Shown in pieces: positions 1 through 6,081 of a stretch of DNA of 6,081 nt. The position numbers and the translations under genes are program-made. Within the stretch, counting starts at the first letter, position 1. Every line of letters begins with the position of its first letter. The DNA is from an uncultured Verrucomicrobiales bacterium (GTDB lineage: Bacteria > Verrucomicrobiota > Verrucomicrobiia > Verrucomicrobiales > Akkermansiaceae): assembly GCA_937885815.1 (NCBI GenBank), contig CALABM010000183.1:1-6081 (forward strand). Reading direction: 5' to 3'. The notes below the pieces were generated by a model that saw only the letters and a list, made by a program, of their open reading frames with translations, had not been told where the DNA came from and searched no databases.

Positions 1-924
1 GTTGATGTATTTGTAGTTCAGGCGGTGGCTTTCGGGCATCCAGCAGCTGTTCACGGCGTCGTTCTGGCGCGGGGTGATGCGGTATACCTGCTGCTCGCGG
101 GTCCAGATGTTGATGTTGGTGCCGGTACCGCAGTTCACGTCAATGGTGGGGGTGCTCTTCAGAAACCACACGCGCATCTTGAAGCGGAAGTCCTTACTGG
201 TCATAGCGCCCACGGGGCAGATGTCCACCACGTTCATGGAGTAATTGCTGTCAAGGCAGGTGCCGGGATAGCAGGATACAGCATTGTGTGTGCCGCGGCC
301 TACAACGCCGAGCACTTCTTCACCCACGATTTCCTTCATGAAGCGGATGCAGCGGCGGCAGAGCACGCAGCGCTCTTGGTCCAGATTCACGCGGGGGCCG
401 ATGGAGAGGTTCTTACCCTTCTTAGTTTTATCTTCGGTGAAGCGGTGGGTACCGCTGCCGTAATCAGAGGTGTACTCCTGAAGCTTACACTCGCCGGCCT
501 GGTCACAGATGGGGCAGTCAAGCGGGTGGTTGGTAAGGAGGAACTCGAGCACGCCACGGCGAGCCTCACTGGTGAGCTTGCCTTCGGTGCGGATACCCAT
601 GTTCTCAGCTACGGTGTTAGCGCAAGCGATGACGGCACGGGGCATCCACTGGATGGGCTGGTAGCCGTCTTCTCCATAAGTGGGAGTGGCGCCGGGGGCC
701 AAGCGGGGGGGCATACCTTGCTCCACGAGGCACATACGGCAGGAACCGGCTACGGTGAGTTTCGGGTGGTAGCAGAAGCAAGGCACGTGGGCGCCTACGG
801 AGTTACAGGCGTCTGCGATGCGGGTTCCCTTGGGGAAGCGGTACCACTTACCGTTAATCTGGACGTTCACCTTGCCCTCGGCAGCGGCGGCATCCTTCGG
901 CAGTATTGTAGGATTATTGCTCAT
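1..924 (-). CDS. nuoG: NADH-quinone oxidoreductase subunit G (NuoG, 75-kDa subunit homologue), N-terminal part; 3' end beyond the window
   Basis: The reading frame runs from ATG at 924-922 to base 1 without a stop, giving 308 residues of a protein that continues off the left edge. Seen in order: a ferredoxin-like 2Fe-2S (N1b) domain with Cys51, Cys62, Cys65 (GSCRMCLVE) and Cys101; the His-Cys 4Fe-4S motif HPLDCPICDQAGEC with His133, Cys137, Cys140 and Cys146; then a 4Fe-4S set Cys186, Cys189, Cys192 and Cys236 (DICPVGA). From about residue 245 the molybdopterin-oxidoreductase-like domain begins. In the family, NuoG passes electrons from the NuoF/NuoE module along its clusters towards NuoB in the cytoplasmic arm of complex I. 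The N7 cluster ligands found in some bacteria are mostly absent (Asp262, Cys265, Thr269 and Pro297 at the expected places). The start lies 15 nt after nuoF; upstream is only a purine run (AAAAAGA). Identity is very secure; full length is unknown. Confidence 0.97.
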   Translation of the reverse strand, partial: MSNNPTILPKDAAAAEGKVNVQINGKWYRFPKGTRIADACNSVGAHVPCFCYHPKLTVAGSCRMCLVEQGMPPRLAPGATPTYGEDGYQPIQWMPRAVIACANTVAENMGIRTEGKLTSEARRGVLEFLLTNHPLDCPICDQAGECKLQEYTSDYGSGTHRFTEDKTKKGKNLSIGPRVNLDQERCVLCRRCIRFMKEIVGEEVLGVVGRGTHNAVSCYPGTCLDSNYSMNVVDICPVGAMTSKDFRFKMRVWFLKSTPTIDVNCGTGTNINIWTREQQVYRITPRQNDAVNSCWMPESHRLNYKYIN

Positions 925-939
925 TCTTTTTAAAAGGAT

Positions 940-2349
940 TTAGTCTTCACGAGTCAGGAACTTGCGAGCCTCGGCAGTTTCAGCAGAGTGCGGCTTGAGG
1001 GCGTTAATGGGCTTGGTGAGCGCCAAGAACTCCTCACGGAACTTGGTGGTGAATGCCTGAGTGGGCCAGGAGCAGGCTTCACCGAAGGCACACACGGTGC
1101 GGCCGCAGATGTTATCAGCCACGGACTTCAGGAGGTCCACGTCCTCAGGTGAGCCCTTACCCTCGCAGATGCGGGTGGAGAGCTTGTACATCCAGGGGTT
1201 ACCTTCACGGCAGGGGGAGCACTGGCCGCAGGATTCCCAGGCGAAGAAGCGGTTCAGGTTGTTCAGCACCTTGGGCATGCTGCGGGTGTCGTCCATCACG
1301 ATAACACCGCCGGAACCACTCATGGAGCCGAACTTGGCAATGCTGTCCAAATCCATCGGTACGTCGAAGATAGTCATCTCGCGTACGGTGCCATCCGGGT
1401 TGCGATCCTTGAGGATTTCATCGCAGCGCATGACCTTGGCAGAGGCACCACCGGGAATGATGGCCTTAAACTTACGGCCAATGCGGGGGCCACCGCAGAT
1501 ATCATACAGCAGCTCACCATAGGTGATGGAGCCGGAGATGATTTCGTATACGCCCGGGCGCTTCACGTCACCGGATACACCGATGATGCGTGTGCCGGGG
1601 CTGCGCTGTGCGCCTTCGGCGGCGTAGGCCTCGCCACCCATCATCATGACCTGGCGCACCTGGCAGAGGGACTCCACGTTGTTCACGATGGTGGGGCAGC
1701 CATACAGACCGATGGCAGCGGGGAAGAAGGGGGGCTTAATGCGCGGATAGGGGCGCACGCCTTCAATGGAGTTGATGAGGCCGGTTTCCTCACCGCAGAT
1801 GTATGCGCCGGCACCGCGGTGCAGTACAATCTTCAGGTCAAAGCCGGTGCCCTGAATGTTCTTGCCGAGGAAGTTCTTGGCCTCAGCTTCTTCCAGGGCC
1901 TTCTGCATGATTTTAGCTGCCTCGGGGAACTCCTCACGCATGTAGATGACTGCGTAGTGAGCCTGCACAGCATAACAGGCAATAATCATGCCCTCGATGA
2001 GCTGGTGCGGATCCTGATGTACGATGAAGCGGTCCTTGAAGGTACCGGGCTCGGATTCGTCACAGTTACATACGAGGTAGACGGGCTTGGTGTTGCCCTT
2101 GGGGATGAATGTCCACTTCACGCCGGTGGGGAAGCCTGCACCGCCACGGCCGCGGAGGCCGCTCTTCTTCACCTCGTTGGTGATGTCAGCAGGTTCCATC
2201 TTAAGGCACTTCTTGAGGGTCTGGTAGCCACCATCCTTCATGAAGCACTTGATGGAGGGATCATACCCCTCGCGATCAATGTTTTTGAAAATGCGGCGAG
2301 TTTCCCGCGGATGCGGTTCCTTGCCGGGTTTGTAAGTGATTTCGCTCAT
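940..2349 (-). CDS. nuoF: NADH-quinone oxidoreductase subunit F (NuoF, 51-kDa NADH/FMN-binding subunit)
   Basis: This 469-residue protein is a complete NuoF, slightly longer than most bacterial relatives (about 420-450). In the family it oxidises NADH, holds FMN, and passes electrons to a 4Fe-4S cluster at the tip of the cytoplasmic arm of complex I. Seen: the Gly-rich FMN/NADH loop GLRGRGGAGFPTGVKW (64-79); CNCDESEPGTFKDR (94-107); the second nucleotide-site motif GAGAYICGEETG (179-190), with Gly190 where Ala is usual; a SLBB-like section around 260-330; and the cluster ligands Cys374, Cys377 and Cys380 (ESCGQCSPCREG) plus Cys420. The ATG at 2349 lies 15 nt after the nuoE stop with no clear Shine-Dalgarno sequence; translational coupling to nuoE is likely but inferred. 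The next gene, nuoG, starts 15 nt downstream. A hydrogenase or formate dehydrogenase beta subunit shares this fold, but the nuoD-E-F-G context settles it as complex I. Confidence 0.98.
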   Translation of the reverse strand: MSEITYKPGKEPHPRETRRIFKNIDREGYDPSIKCFMKDGGYQTLKKCLKMEPADITNEVKKSGLRGRGGAGFPTGVKWTFIPKGNTKPVYLVCNCDESEPGTFKDRFIVHQDPHQLIEGMIIACYAVQAHYAVIYMREEFPEAAKIMQKALEEAEAKNFLGKNIQGTGFDLKIVLHRGAGAYICGEETGLINSIEGVRPYPRIKPPFFPAAIGLYGCPTIVNNVESLCQVRQVMMMGGEAYAAEGAQRSPGTRIIGVSGDVKRPGVYEIISGSITYGELLYDICGGPRIGRKFKAIIPGGASAKVMRCDEILKDRNPDGTVREMTIFDVPMDLDSIAKFGSMSGSGGVIVMDDTRSMPKVLNNLNRFFAWESCGQCSPCREGNPWMYKLSTRICEGKGSPEDVDLLKSVADNICGRTVCAFGEACSWPTQAFTTKFREEFLALTKPINALKPHSAETAEARKFLTRED

Positions 2350-2364
2350 GTTACGCTAAAGGGG

Positions 2365-3105
2365 TTACTTCTTCTTGGGAGTGGCTTTCTTCTTAGGGGC
2401 AGCCTTCTTGGCAGCTGTCTCTTCCTCGGTTGTCTCGGTAGCTTCGGCTGCAGCGGCAGCCTTGGCTTCACGGCGGGCGGCAGCAGCCTCCTTCTTGGCG
2501 GCGGCAGCTTCCTTGCGCTCAGCAGCAAGTTCCTTCTTGCAGGCAGCCATGATTTCGTCAATCTTGCCGCGGGTGACCTGAGAGTACAGCGTGTCGTTCA
2601 CCATCACATTCGGGCCAAAGCCGCAGTTAGCAAGGCACTCTACAGCTTCCAAGCTCCAGAGGCCGTCCGGGCTTACCACCATGGGCTCCTCATCCGTCAT
2701 CTCAGTGGGCTCCACACCCATTTTGCTGCAGATGTAGGGCAGCAGCTCTTCGCCGCCAGCAAGGGCGCAGGCGATGGTGCGGCATACGCGGAAATGGAAC
2801 TTACCCGGGCACTTGCGGTGAATGCCGGGGTAGAAAGTAACGATGCCAGCCACGTGGATGGGCGTGCTCTTGCACATTTCAGCAATCCAAGGCATGGCTT
2901 CGGGGCTTACATAGCCAAACTCTTCCTGCACGTGGTGGATGATGGGCAGCACGGCGGACTGTTCCTTACCCTCGGGGTAGAGGGCCACGAGCTCCTGAGC
3001 TTTTGCCACGAGCTCCGGCGTTACCTCAAACTTGGGGAAGAACTTCTCACCGGGAGAGGAAATGGGGGCCGTGATGGCGTCTATCGCGTTCGGTGTTTCG
3101 GACAT
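2365..3105 (-). CDS. nuoE: NADH-quinone oxidoreductase subunit E (NuoE, 24-kDa 2Fe-2S subunit) with Lys/Ala-rich C-terminal extension
   Basis: This 246-residue protein has a thioredoxin-like 2Fe-2S domain in about residues 25-190. The N1a cluster ligands are visible as Cys108-x4-Cys113 (CRTIAC) and Cys157-x3-Cys161 (CLANC). The helical N-terminal part contains the familiar pattern around VLPIIHHVQEEFGYVS (52-67) and GIVTFYP (87-93). In the family NuoE binds NuoF and forms the NADH-input module of complex I in the cytoplasm. Typical NuoE proteins are about 160-180 residues; the extra 55 or so here (about 190-246) are an Ala/Lys/Glu-rich stretch likely to be helical, ending in Pro-Lys-Lys-Lys repeats, which is not part of the known fold. 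The ATG at 3105 follows nuoD by 27 nt, preceded by an AGAG sequence at poor spacing. Identity of the core is secure; the role of the tail is unknown. Confidence 0.97.
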   Translation of the reverse strand: MSETPNAIDAITAPISSPGEKFFPKFEVTPELVAKAQELVALYPEGKEQSAVLPIIHHVQEEFGYVSPEAMPWIAEMCKSTPIHVAGIVTFYPGIHRKCPGKFHFRVCRTIACALAGGEELLPYICSKMGVEPTEMTDEEPMVVSPDGLWSLEAVECLANCGFGPNVMVNDTLYSQVTRGKIDEIMAACKKELAAERKEAAAAKKEAAAARREAKAAAAAEATETTEEETAAKKAAPKKKATPKKK

Positions 3106-3132
3106 GGTATAACTTTTGCTCTGTTTAAAGGT

Positions 3133-4377
3133 TTAGCGGTCACATTCGCCCTGTACGAAGTCGAAGGAGCCAAGGATAGCACCCACGTCACTGACCAAGT
3201 GACCGGGCAGCAGCTCGGGCAGGATGGAAAGGGTGCAGTAGGAGGGGCTGCGCATCTTCAGGCGGTTTGCAATGCCACCACCCTTGGAGTCCAGGAAGAA
3301 GCCCAGCTCACCCTTCGGGTTTTCGGCGGCGAAGTATACCTGACCGGCGGGGGCGTTCACACACTCGGTGCTCACCATGAACTGGCGGATAAGCTCCTCG
3401 ATGCTCTGCATGGCGTCCTTCTTGTTCGGCAGGATGCCCTTGTCCAGCTGCACGCAGATGGGGCCGCCGGGCATGGTGGCCAGCACCTGACGGATGATGC
3501 GTACGGACTGGCGGATTTCCTCCATGCGTACCTGGAAGCGGGCGTAGCAGTCGCCCTCGTAGGCCACGGGTACATCAAACTCGTACTTCTCGTAACCGAG
3601 GTAGGGATTGGTCTTGCGCAGGTCGCGCTGCACACCGCTGGCGCGCAGGTTGTTACCTGTCATGCCGCAGTTAAGAGCCATCTCGCGGCTGATGACGCCC
3701 ACGCCTACGAGACGGTCAATGAAAATCTTGTTGTGGAGCAGGAGCTTCTCCATTTCGTCCACGGTGCGCAGGGCGCTATCGCAGAACTCAAGGATGGGCT
3801 TATCAATGCCCTTGGGCAGGTCACGAGTCATGCCGCCGATGCGGGTGTAGCTCGAGGTAAAGCGGGCTCCGCAAATCTGCTCGTATAAGTTATGCACCTT
3901 TTCTTTCTCTTCGAAAGCATACAGGAAGGCCGTCATGGCGCCGGTGTCCATGGCATACACGCCTGTGCCAAGGAAGCAGGAGGAGATTCGGGAGAGCTCG
4001 CTGCAGAGCACGCGGATAGCCTGACCACGCTCGGGCAGTTCCCAGCCCAGCAGCTTTTCTACAGCACAGGCGTAAGCGATGTTGTTGCTCATCGGTGCCA
4101 AGTAGTCAAAACGGTCGGTATATGCCACGTACTGGTTGTAGTGGCAGTTCTCCGCAATCTTTTCCATGCCGCGGTGCAGGTAGCCAATCACAGGATCGCA
4201 GGACACAATCACCTCACCATCAATCACCAGCTTCAGGCGCAGTACACCGTGTGTCGCAGGGTGGGAGGGGCCTACATTCAGCGTCATCAGCTCGCCGTTA
4301 TCTTCGGCATCATTCTTCAGATAATCCGATGCAGCGCTCAAAGCATCAGGCACTTGTATAAATTTGGTCGTGTTCAT
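3133..4377 (-). CDS. nuoD: NADH-quinone oxidoreductase subunit D (NuoD, 49-kDa subunit homologue)
   Basis: The chosen start ATG at 4377 gives 414 residues, close to the family's usual length of about 400-410. NuoD sits at the junction of the peripheral and membrane arms and, with NuoB, forms the quinone reduction site. Seen: GPSHPATHG (36-44) with His43 and, 49 residues on, Tyr92 in DYLAP, matching the His/Tyr quinone-headgroup pair known from Thermus Nqo4 (His38/Tyr87); GYLHRGMEK (65-73); LRASGVQRDLRK; and the classic C-terminus ending GECDR. NuoC is not fused to the N-terminus. The frame can be extended to GTG at 4431, directly after an in-frame TAG, or to ATG at 4407. However, a predicted promoter -10 lies at 4423-4428, so those starts would fall at or very near the transcript's 5' end. 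The SD-like GAGGTGG (4395-4401) is 17 nt from the chosen ATG, too far to be ideal. The start is less certain than the identity. Confidence 0.95.
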   Translation of the reverse strand: MNTTKFIQVPDALSAASDYLKNDAEDNGELMTLNVGPSHPATHGVLRLKLVIDGEVIVSCDPVIGYLHRGMEKIAENCHYNQYVAYTDRFDYLAPMSNNIAYACAVEKLLGWELPERGQAIRVLCSELSRISSCFLGTGVYAMDTGAMTAFLYAFEEKEKVHNLYEQICGARFTSSYTRIGGMTRDLPKGIDKPILEFCDSALRTVDEMEKLLLHNKIFIDRLVGVGVISREMALNCGMTGNNLRASGVQRDLRKTNPYLGYEKYEFDVPVAYEGDCYARFQVRMEEIRQSVRIIRQVLATMPGGPICVQLDKGILPNKKDAMQSIEELIRQFMVSTECVNAPAGQVYFAAENPKGELGFFLDSKGGGIANRLKMRSPSYCTLSILPELLPGHLVSDVGAILGSFDFVQGECDR

Positions 4378-4422
4378 AATCTCGAGATTTATGGCCACCT
4401 CAGGCCACATTGGTGCCCAGTT

Positions 4423-4451
4423 ATTAAACACCTAATCTGCCCAAATTTCAA
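4423..4451 (-). promoter_or_regulatory. Predicted sigma70-type promoter for nuoDEFG
   Basis: Read on the minus strand, TTGAAA (4446-4451) and TTTAAT (4423-4428) are separated by exactly 17 nt, matching four or five of six consensus bases at each box. Transcription would start near 4416, leaving a leader of about 40 nt before the nuoD ATG at 4377. It is the best promoter match I found in the gap and is correctly placed after the ftsK terminator. It is a prediction from base pattern only. Confidence 0.55.
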
Positions 4452-4567
4452 GCCTAAAGTGTAACCAAGGCTTATTATTTACTGCTTTTTTGGAGTTAGA
4501 TAAGGCTAATTTATGAGGCCTCAAATAATCCCAATCGGGCAGGGGTGAGTTCGTGGCGAGAGGAATT

Positions 4568-4615
4568 AGCAAAAAGAAAGAGCAGAGTTTTTTGCTCTGC
4601 TCTTTCTGTTTTGCT
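4568..4615 (-). terminator. Rho-independent terminator of ftsK
   Basis: A perfect 13-bp inverted repeat (4575-4587 with 4595-4607, AGAAAGAGCAGAG type) encloses a 7-nt loop. The stem extends by seven more pairs (4568-4574 with 4609-4615) past a single bulged base at 4608. On the minus strand the core stem is followed by a T-rich stretch (TTTTTGCT, with some of these bases able to pair in the extended stem). It lies 9 nt downstream of the ftsK stop codon, so it most likely ends the ftsK transcript and separates it from the nuo operon. The plus-strand reading also has T-rich sequence after the stem, but no supported gene there needs it. Confidence 0.85.
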
Positions 4616-4624
4616 GTGTAAAGT

Positions 4625-6081
4625 TTATTCCGGGGCCTCTATGAGTACCTCACGCGGGCGGGAGGTATTGCCGGAGGCGGGGCCGATGACGCCACGCGCT
4701 TCCATCATATCCATTATCTTGGCAGCGCGACCATAGCCGATGGAGAAGCGGCGCTGGAGCATGGAGGTGCTGGCCTTGCGCTCGGTGATAACGAGGTTCA
4801 CGCAGCGGGTGTAGAGTTCTGCGTCTTCGTCGCTCATGCCGTTACCGCCGAGACGGCCGCCGCCATCGCCGCCGTCAGAGCTGCCGCCTTCCGCATTATT
4901 CATTTCAGCGGTGACGCCCTGCACGAAGTTCTGCTTGGCGTGAGAGGCGCAGAACTTCACGATGGAGGCGATTTCAGGGTCGCTTACGAAGGCACCCTGG
5001 GCACGGGTCATCTTGGTGATACCGCCGGGGGGCAGGAAGAGGAAGTCACCCTTGCCGAGCAGGTTCTCGGCGCCGTTCGTATCCAGAATCACGCGGCTGT
5101 CCAGCGGGCTGGCCACTTTGAAAGCGAGGCGGCTGGGGATATTGGCCTTGATGATACCGGTGATGACGTTAGCTCGCGGGGTCTGGGTGGCCGCCACCAG
5201 ATGAATACCGGCTGCACGAGCCTTCTGGGTGAGGCGGGCGATGTAGTTTTCCAAGTCTTCCTTCACCTGCATCATGAGGTCAGCAAGCTCATCAATGATG
5301 ATGACGATGTAGGGAAGTTTGGCAGGAATCTGTTCATCCGCGTCGAAGTCAAACTCACCCTGTTCCTCTTCCTCGGGGAGGTATTCGGAGCCTTGGGAGT
5401 CCTCGATGTCGCGTACGATGGCATCCGCTGCATCAAAGTTATCCGGGAGAGAGTTGTACTCCTGTACTTCTTCCTCCTCGGGCTCGGGGGTATAATCCTC
5501 GGGGCGGTTATTGAAGTCCTCGAAATTGCGCACGCCAATTTTACTGAAGAGCTTGTAGCGGTGCTCCATTTCATTCACGGCCCAGCGAAGCGCGCCGATG
5601 ACTCGGGCGGCATTTGTTACCACGGGGCAGGCAAGGTGCGGGAGTTTCTTGTAGGGCTGCATTTCCACCACCTTGGGGTCCACGAGAATGAGGCGGAGTT
5701 CATCCGGGCGGAACTTGTAGAGCATGGAAAGAATCATGCTGTTAATGCAGACCGATTTACCGGAGCCGGTGGTGCCGGCTACGAGTGTGTGAGGCATGGC
5801 GGCGAGGTCGCCGATGACGGGGGAGCCATACACATCCTTGCCCAGAGCTACGGGAATTCGCATCTTGGGGGAGTGGAAGGCCTCGCTCTGCAACAACTCG
5901 CGCAGGTAAACAGGGGCTTTGATGTCGTTCTCGAGCTCGATGCCGACGGTGTTCTTGCCGGGAATGGGGGCAAGAATGTTGATGGACTTGCTCTGGGTGG
6001 CCATCTTGAGGTTGTCTGCAAGATTGGTGATGCGATTGAGCTTGAGCCCTTTGGGCGGGTAAAACTCGTAGCGGGTGATAG
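4625..6081 (-). CDS. ftsK: DNA translocase FtsK/SpoIIIE family, C-terminal motor and gamma domains; 5' end beyond the window
   Basis: The frame is open to the right edge: 25 further codons precede the Met at 6004 and read ITRYEFYPPKGLKLNRITNL, a typical FtsK alpha-domain sequence, so that Met is internal and the gene is partial. About 484 residues are visible. Numbered from the 6004 Met: ILAPIPGK (10-17); Walker A GTTGSGKS (77-84); DPKVVEM (109-115); Walker B IIIDELAD (235-242); the ATQTPRANVITG region (272-283); then a Gly-rich linker (about 370-390) and a winged-helix gamma domain (392-459). The family is a hexameric, membrane-anchored ATPase at the septum that pumps chromosomal DNA towards dif for dimer resolution; the gamma domain reads polar KOPS-type sites. 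Between Walker A and B is an unusual acidic insertion (about 168-226). The N-terminal membrane segments lie off the window. A terminator follows the stop by 9 nt. Family identity is secure. Confidence 0.97.
   Translation of the reverse strand, partial: ITRYEFYPPKGLKLNRITNLADNLKMATQSKSINILAPIPGKNTVGIELENDIKAPVYLRELLQSEAFHSPKMRIPVALGKDVYGSPVIGDLAAMPHTLVAGTTGSGKSVCINSMILSMLYKFRPDELRLILVDPKVVEMQPYKKLPHLACPVVTNAARVIGALRWAVNEMEHRYKLFSKIGVRNFEDFNNRPEDYTPEPEEEEVQEYNSLPDNFDAADAIVRDIEDSQGSEYLPEEEEQGEFDFDADEQIPAKLPYIVIIIDELADLMMQVKEDLENYIARLTQKARAAGIHLVAATQTPRANVITGIIKANIPSRLAFKVASPLDSRVILDTNGAENLLGKGDFLFLPPGGITKMTRAQGAFVSDPEIASIVKFCASHAKQNFVQGVTAEMNNAEGGSSDGGDGGGRLGGNGMSDEDAELYTRCVNLVITERKASTSMLQRRFSIGYGRAAKIMDMMEARGVIGPASGNTSRPREVLIEAPE

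Larger units (their letters stand above)
4378..4624. other. Intergenic region between ftsK and nuoD
   Basis: This 247-nt gap is more A+T-rich than its neighbours. It contains the ftsK terminator, the predicted nuo promoter and the nuoD leader. The part between them (about 4452-4567) holds a GAGGCCTC palindrome at 4515-4522 and two similar AAGGCT(T/A)ATT stretches near 4468 and 4502 that could be regulator sites, but they are too weak to call. No tRNA, small coding gene or riboswitch was recognised. Confidence 0.7.

Noticed and set aside
25..933. 302-codon open frame on the plus strand
   Set aside because: It lies wholly opposite nuoG, whose cluster-binding motifs are unmistakable on the minus strand; the plus-strand product has no known motif and the same reverse-complement composition.
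1819..3888. Very long open frame (689 codons) on the plus strand, opposite nuoD-nuoE-nuoF
   Set aside because: It runs antisense across three well-supported genes and their gaps, has no recognisable domain, and is rich in His, Ala, Leu, Gly and Val, as expected from reading G/C-ending codons of the real genes in reverse.
3892..4464. 190-codon plus-strand open frame spanning the 5' part of nuoD
   Set aside because: It is antisense to nuoD and its promoter region, has no recognisable features, and is explained by nuoD codon bias.
4468..4522. Repeated AAGGCT(T/A)ATT and a GAGGCCTC palindrome as possible operators
   Set aside because: Too short and imperfect to distinguish from chance without comparison to related genomes.
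4545..4736. Small plus-strand frame of 63 codons over the ftsK terminator
   Set aside because: It crosses a perfect terminator hairpin and the ftsK 3' end, so coding is unlikely.
6002..6004. ATG at 6004 as the start of the translocase gene
   Set aside because: The frame stays open upstream to the window edge and encodes conserved FtsK sequence (RYEFYPPKGLKLNRITNL), so this Met is internal.

Overview
The window is an ordinary bacterial chromosomal segment in which every supported gene lies on the minus strand. Reading right to left in the direction of transcription, it holds the 3' two-thirds or so of an ftsK/spoIIIE-type DNA translocase gene (right edge, 5' end missing). A strong hairpin terminator and a short promoter-bearing gap follow. 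Then comes a tight run of respiratory complex I genes, nuoD-nuoE-nuoF-nuoG, with nuoG cut off by the left edge.

The organism is a Gram-negative-type bacterium with moderately high G+C by eye (not computed). The start sites have weak or no Shine-Dalgarno sequences. NuoE carries a Lys/Ala-rich tail and FtsK has a long acidic insertion. Together with the general look of the proteins, this makes me lean towards the Verrucomicrobiota/PVC group (an Akkermansia-like gut bacterium is one possibility). This is an impression from sequence style, not a demonstrated assignment.

NuoE, NuoF and NuoG form the NADH-oxidising peripheral arm of NADH:quinone oxidoreductase. NuoF binds FMN and NADH and carries a 4Fe-4S cluster. 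NuoE carries a 2Fe-2S cluster. NuoG begins the iron-sulfur wire. NuoD (49-kDa subunit) helps form the quinone pocket at the base of the arm. Gaps between these genes are 27, 15 and 15 nt, so they almost certainly form one transcript. A credible sigma70-type promoter lies just upstream of nuoD, which places nuoD at the head of the transcript. nuoA, nuoB and nuoC are not upstream and must lie elsewhere in the genome if they exist.

No RNA genes, insertion sequences, CRISPR arrays or integrated elements were seen. Nothing here looks like a new biological system. The points worth a second look are the loss of the N7 cluster ligands in NuoG, the histone-like tail on NuoE, the acidic insertion in FtsK, the split nuo gene order, and the nuoD start site.
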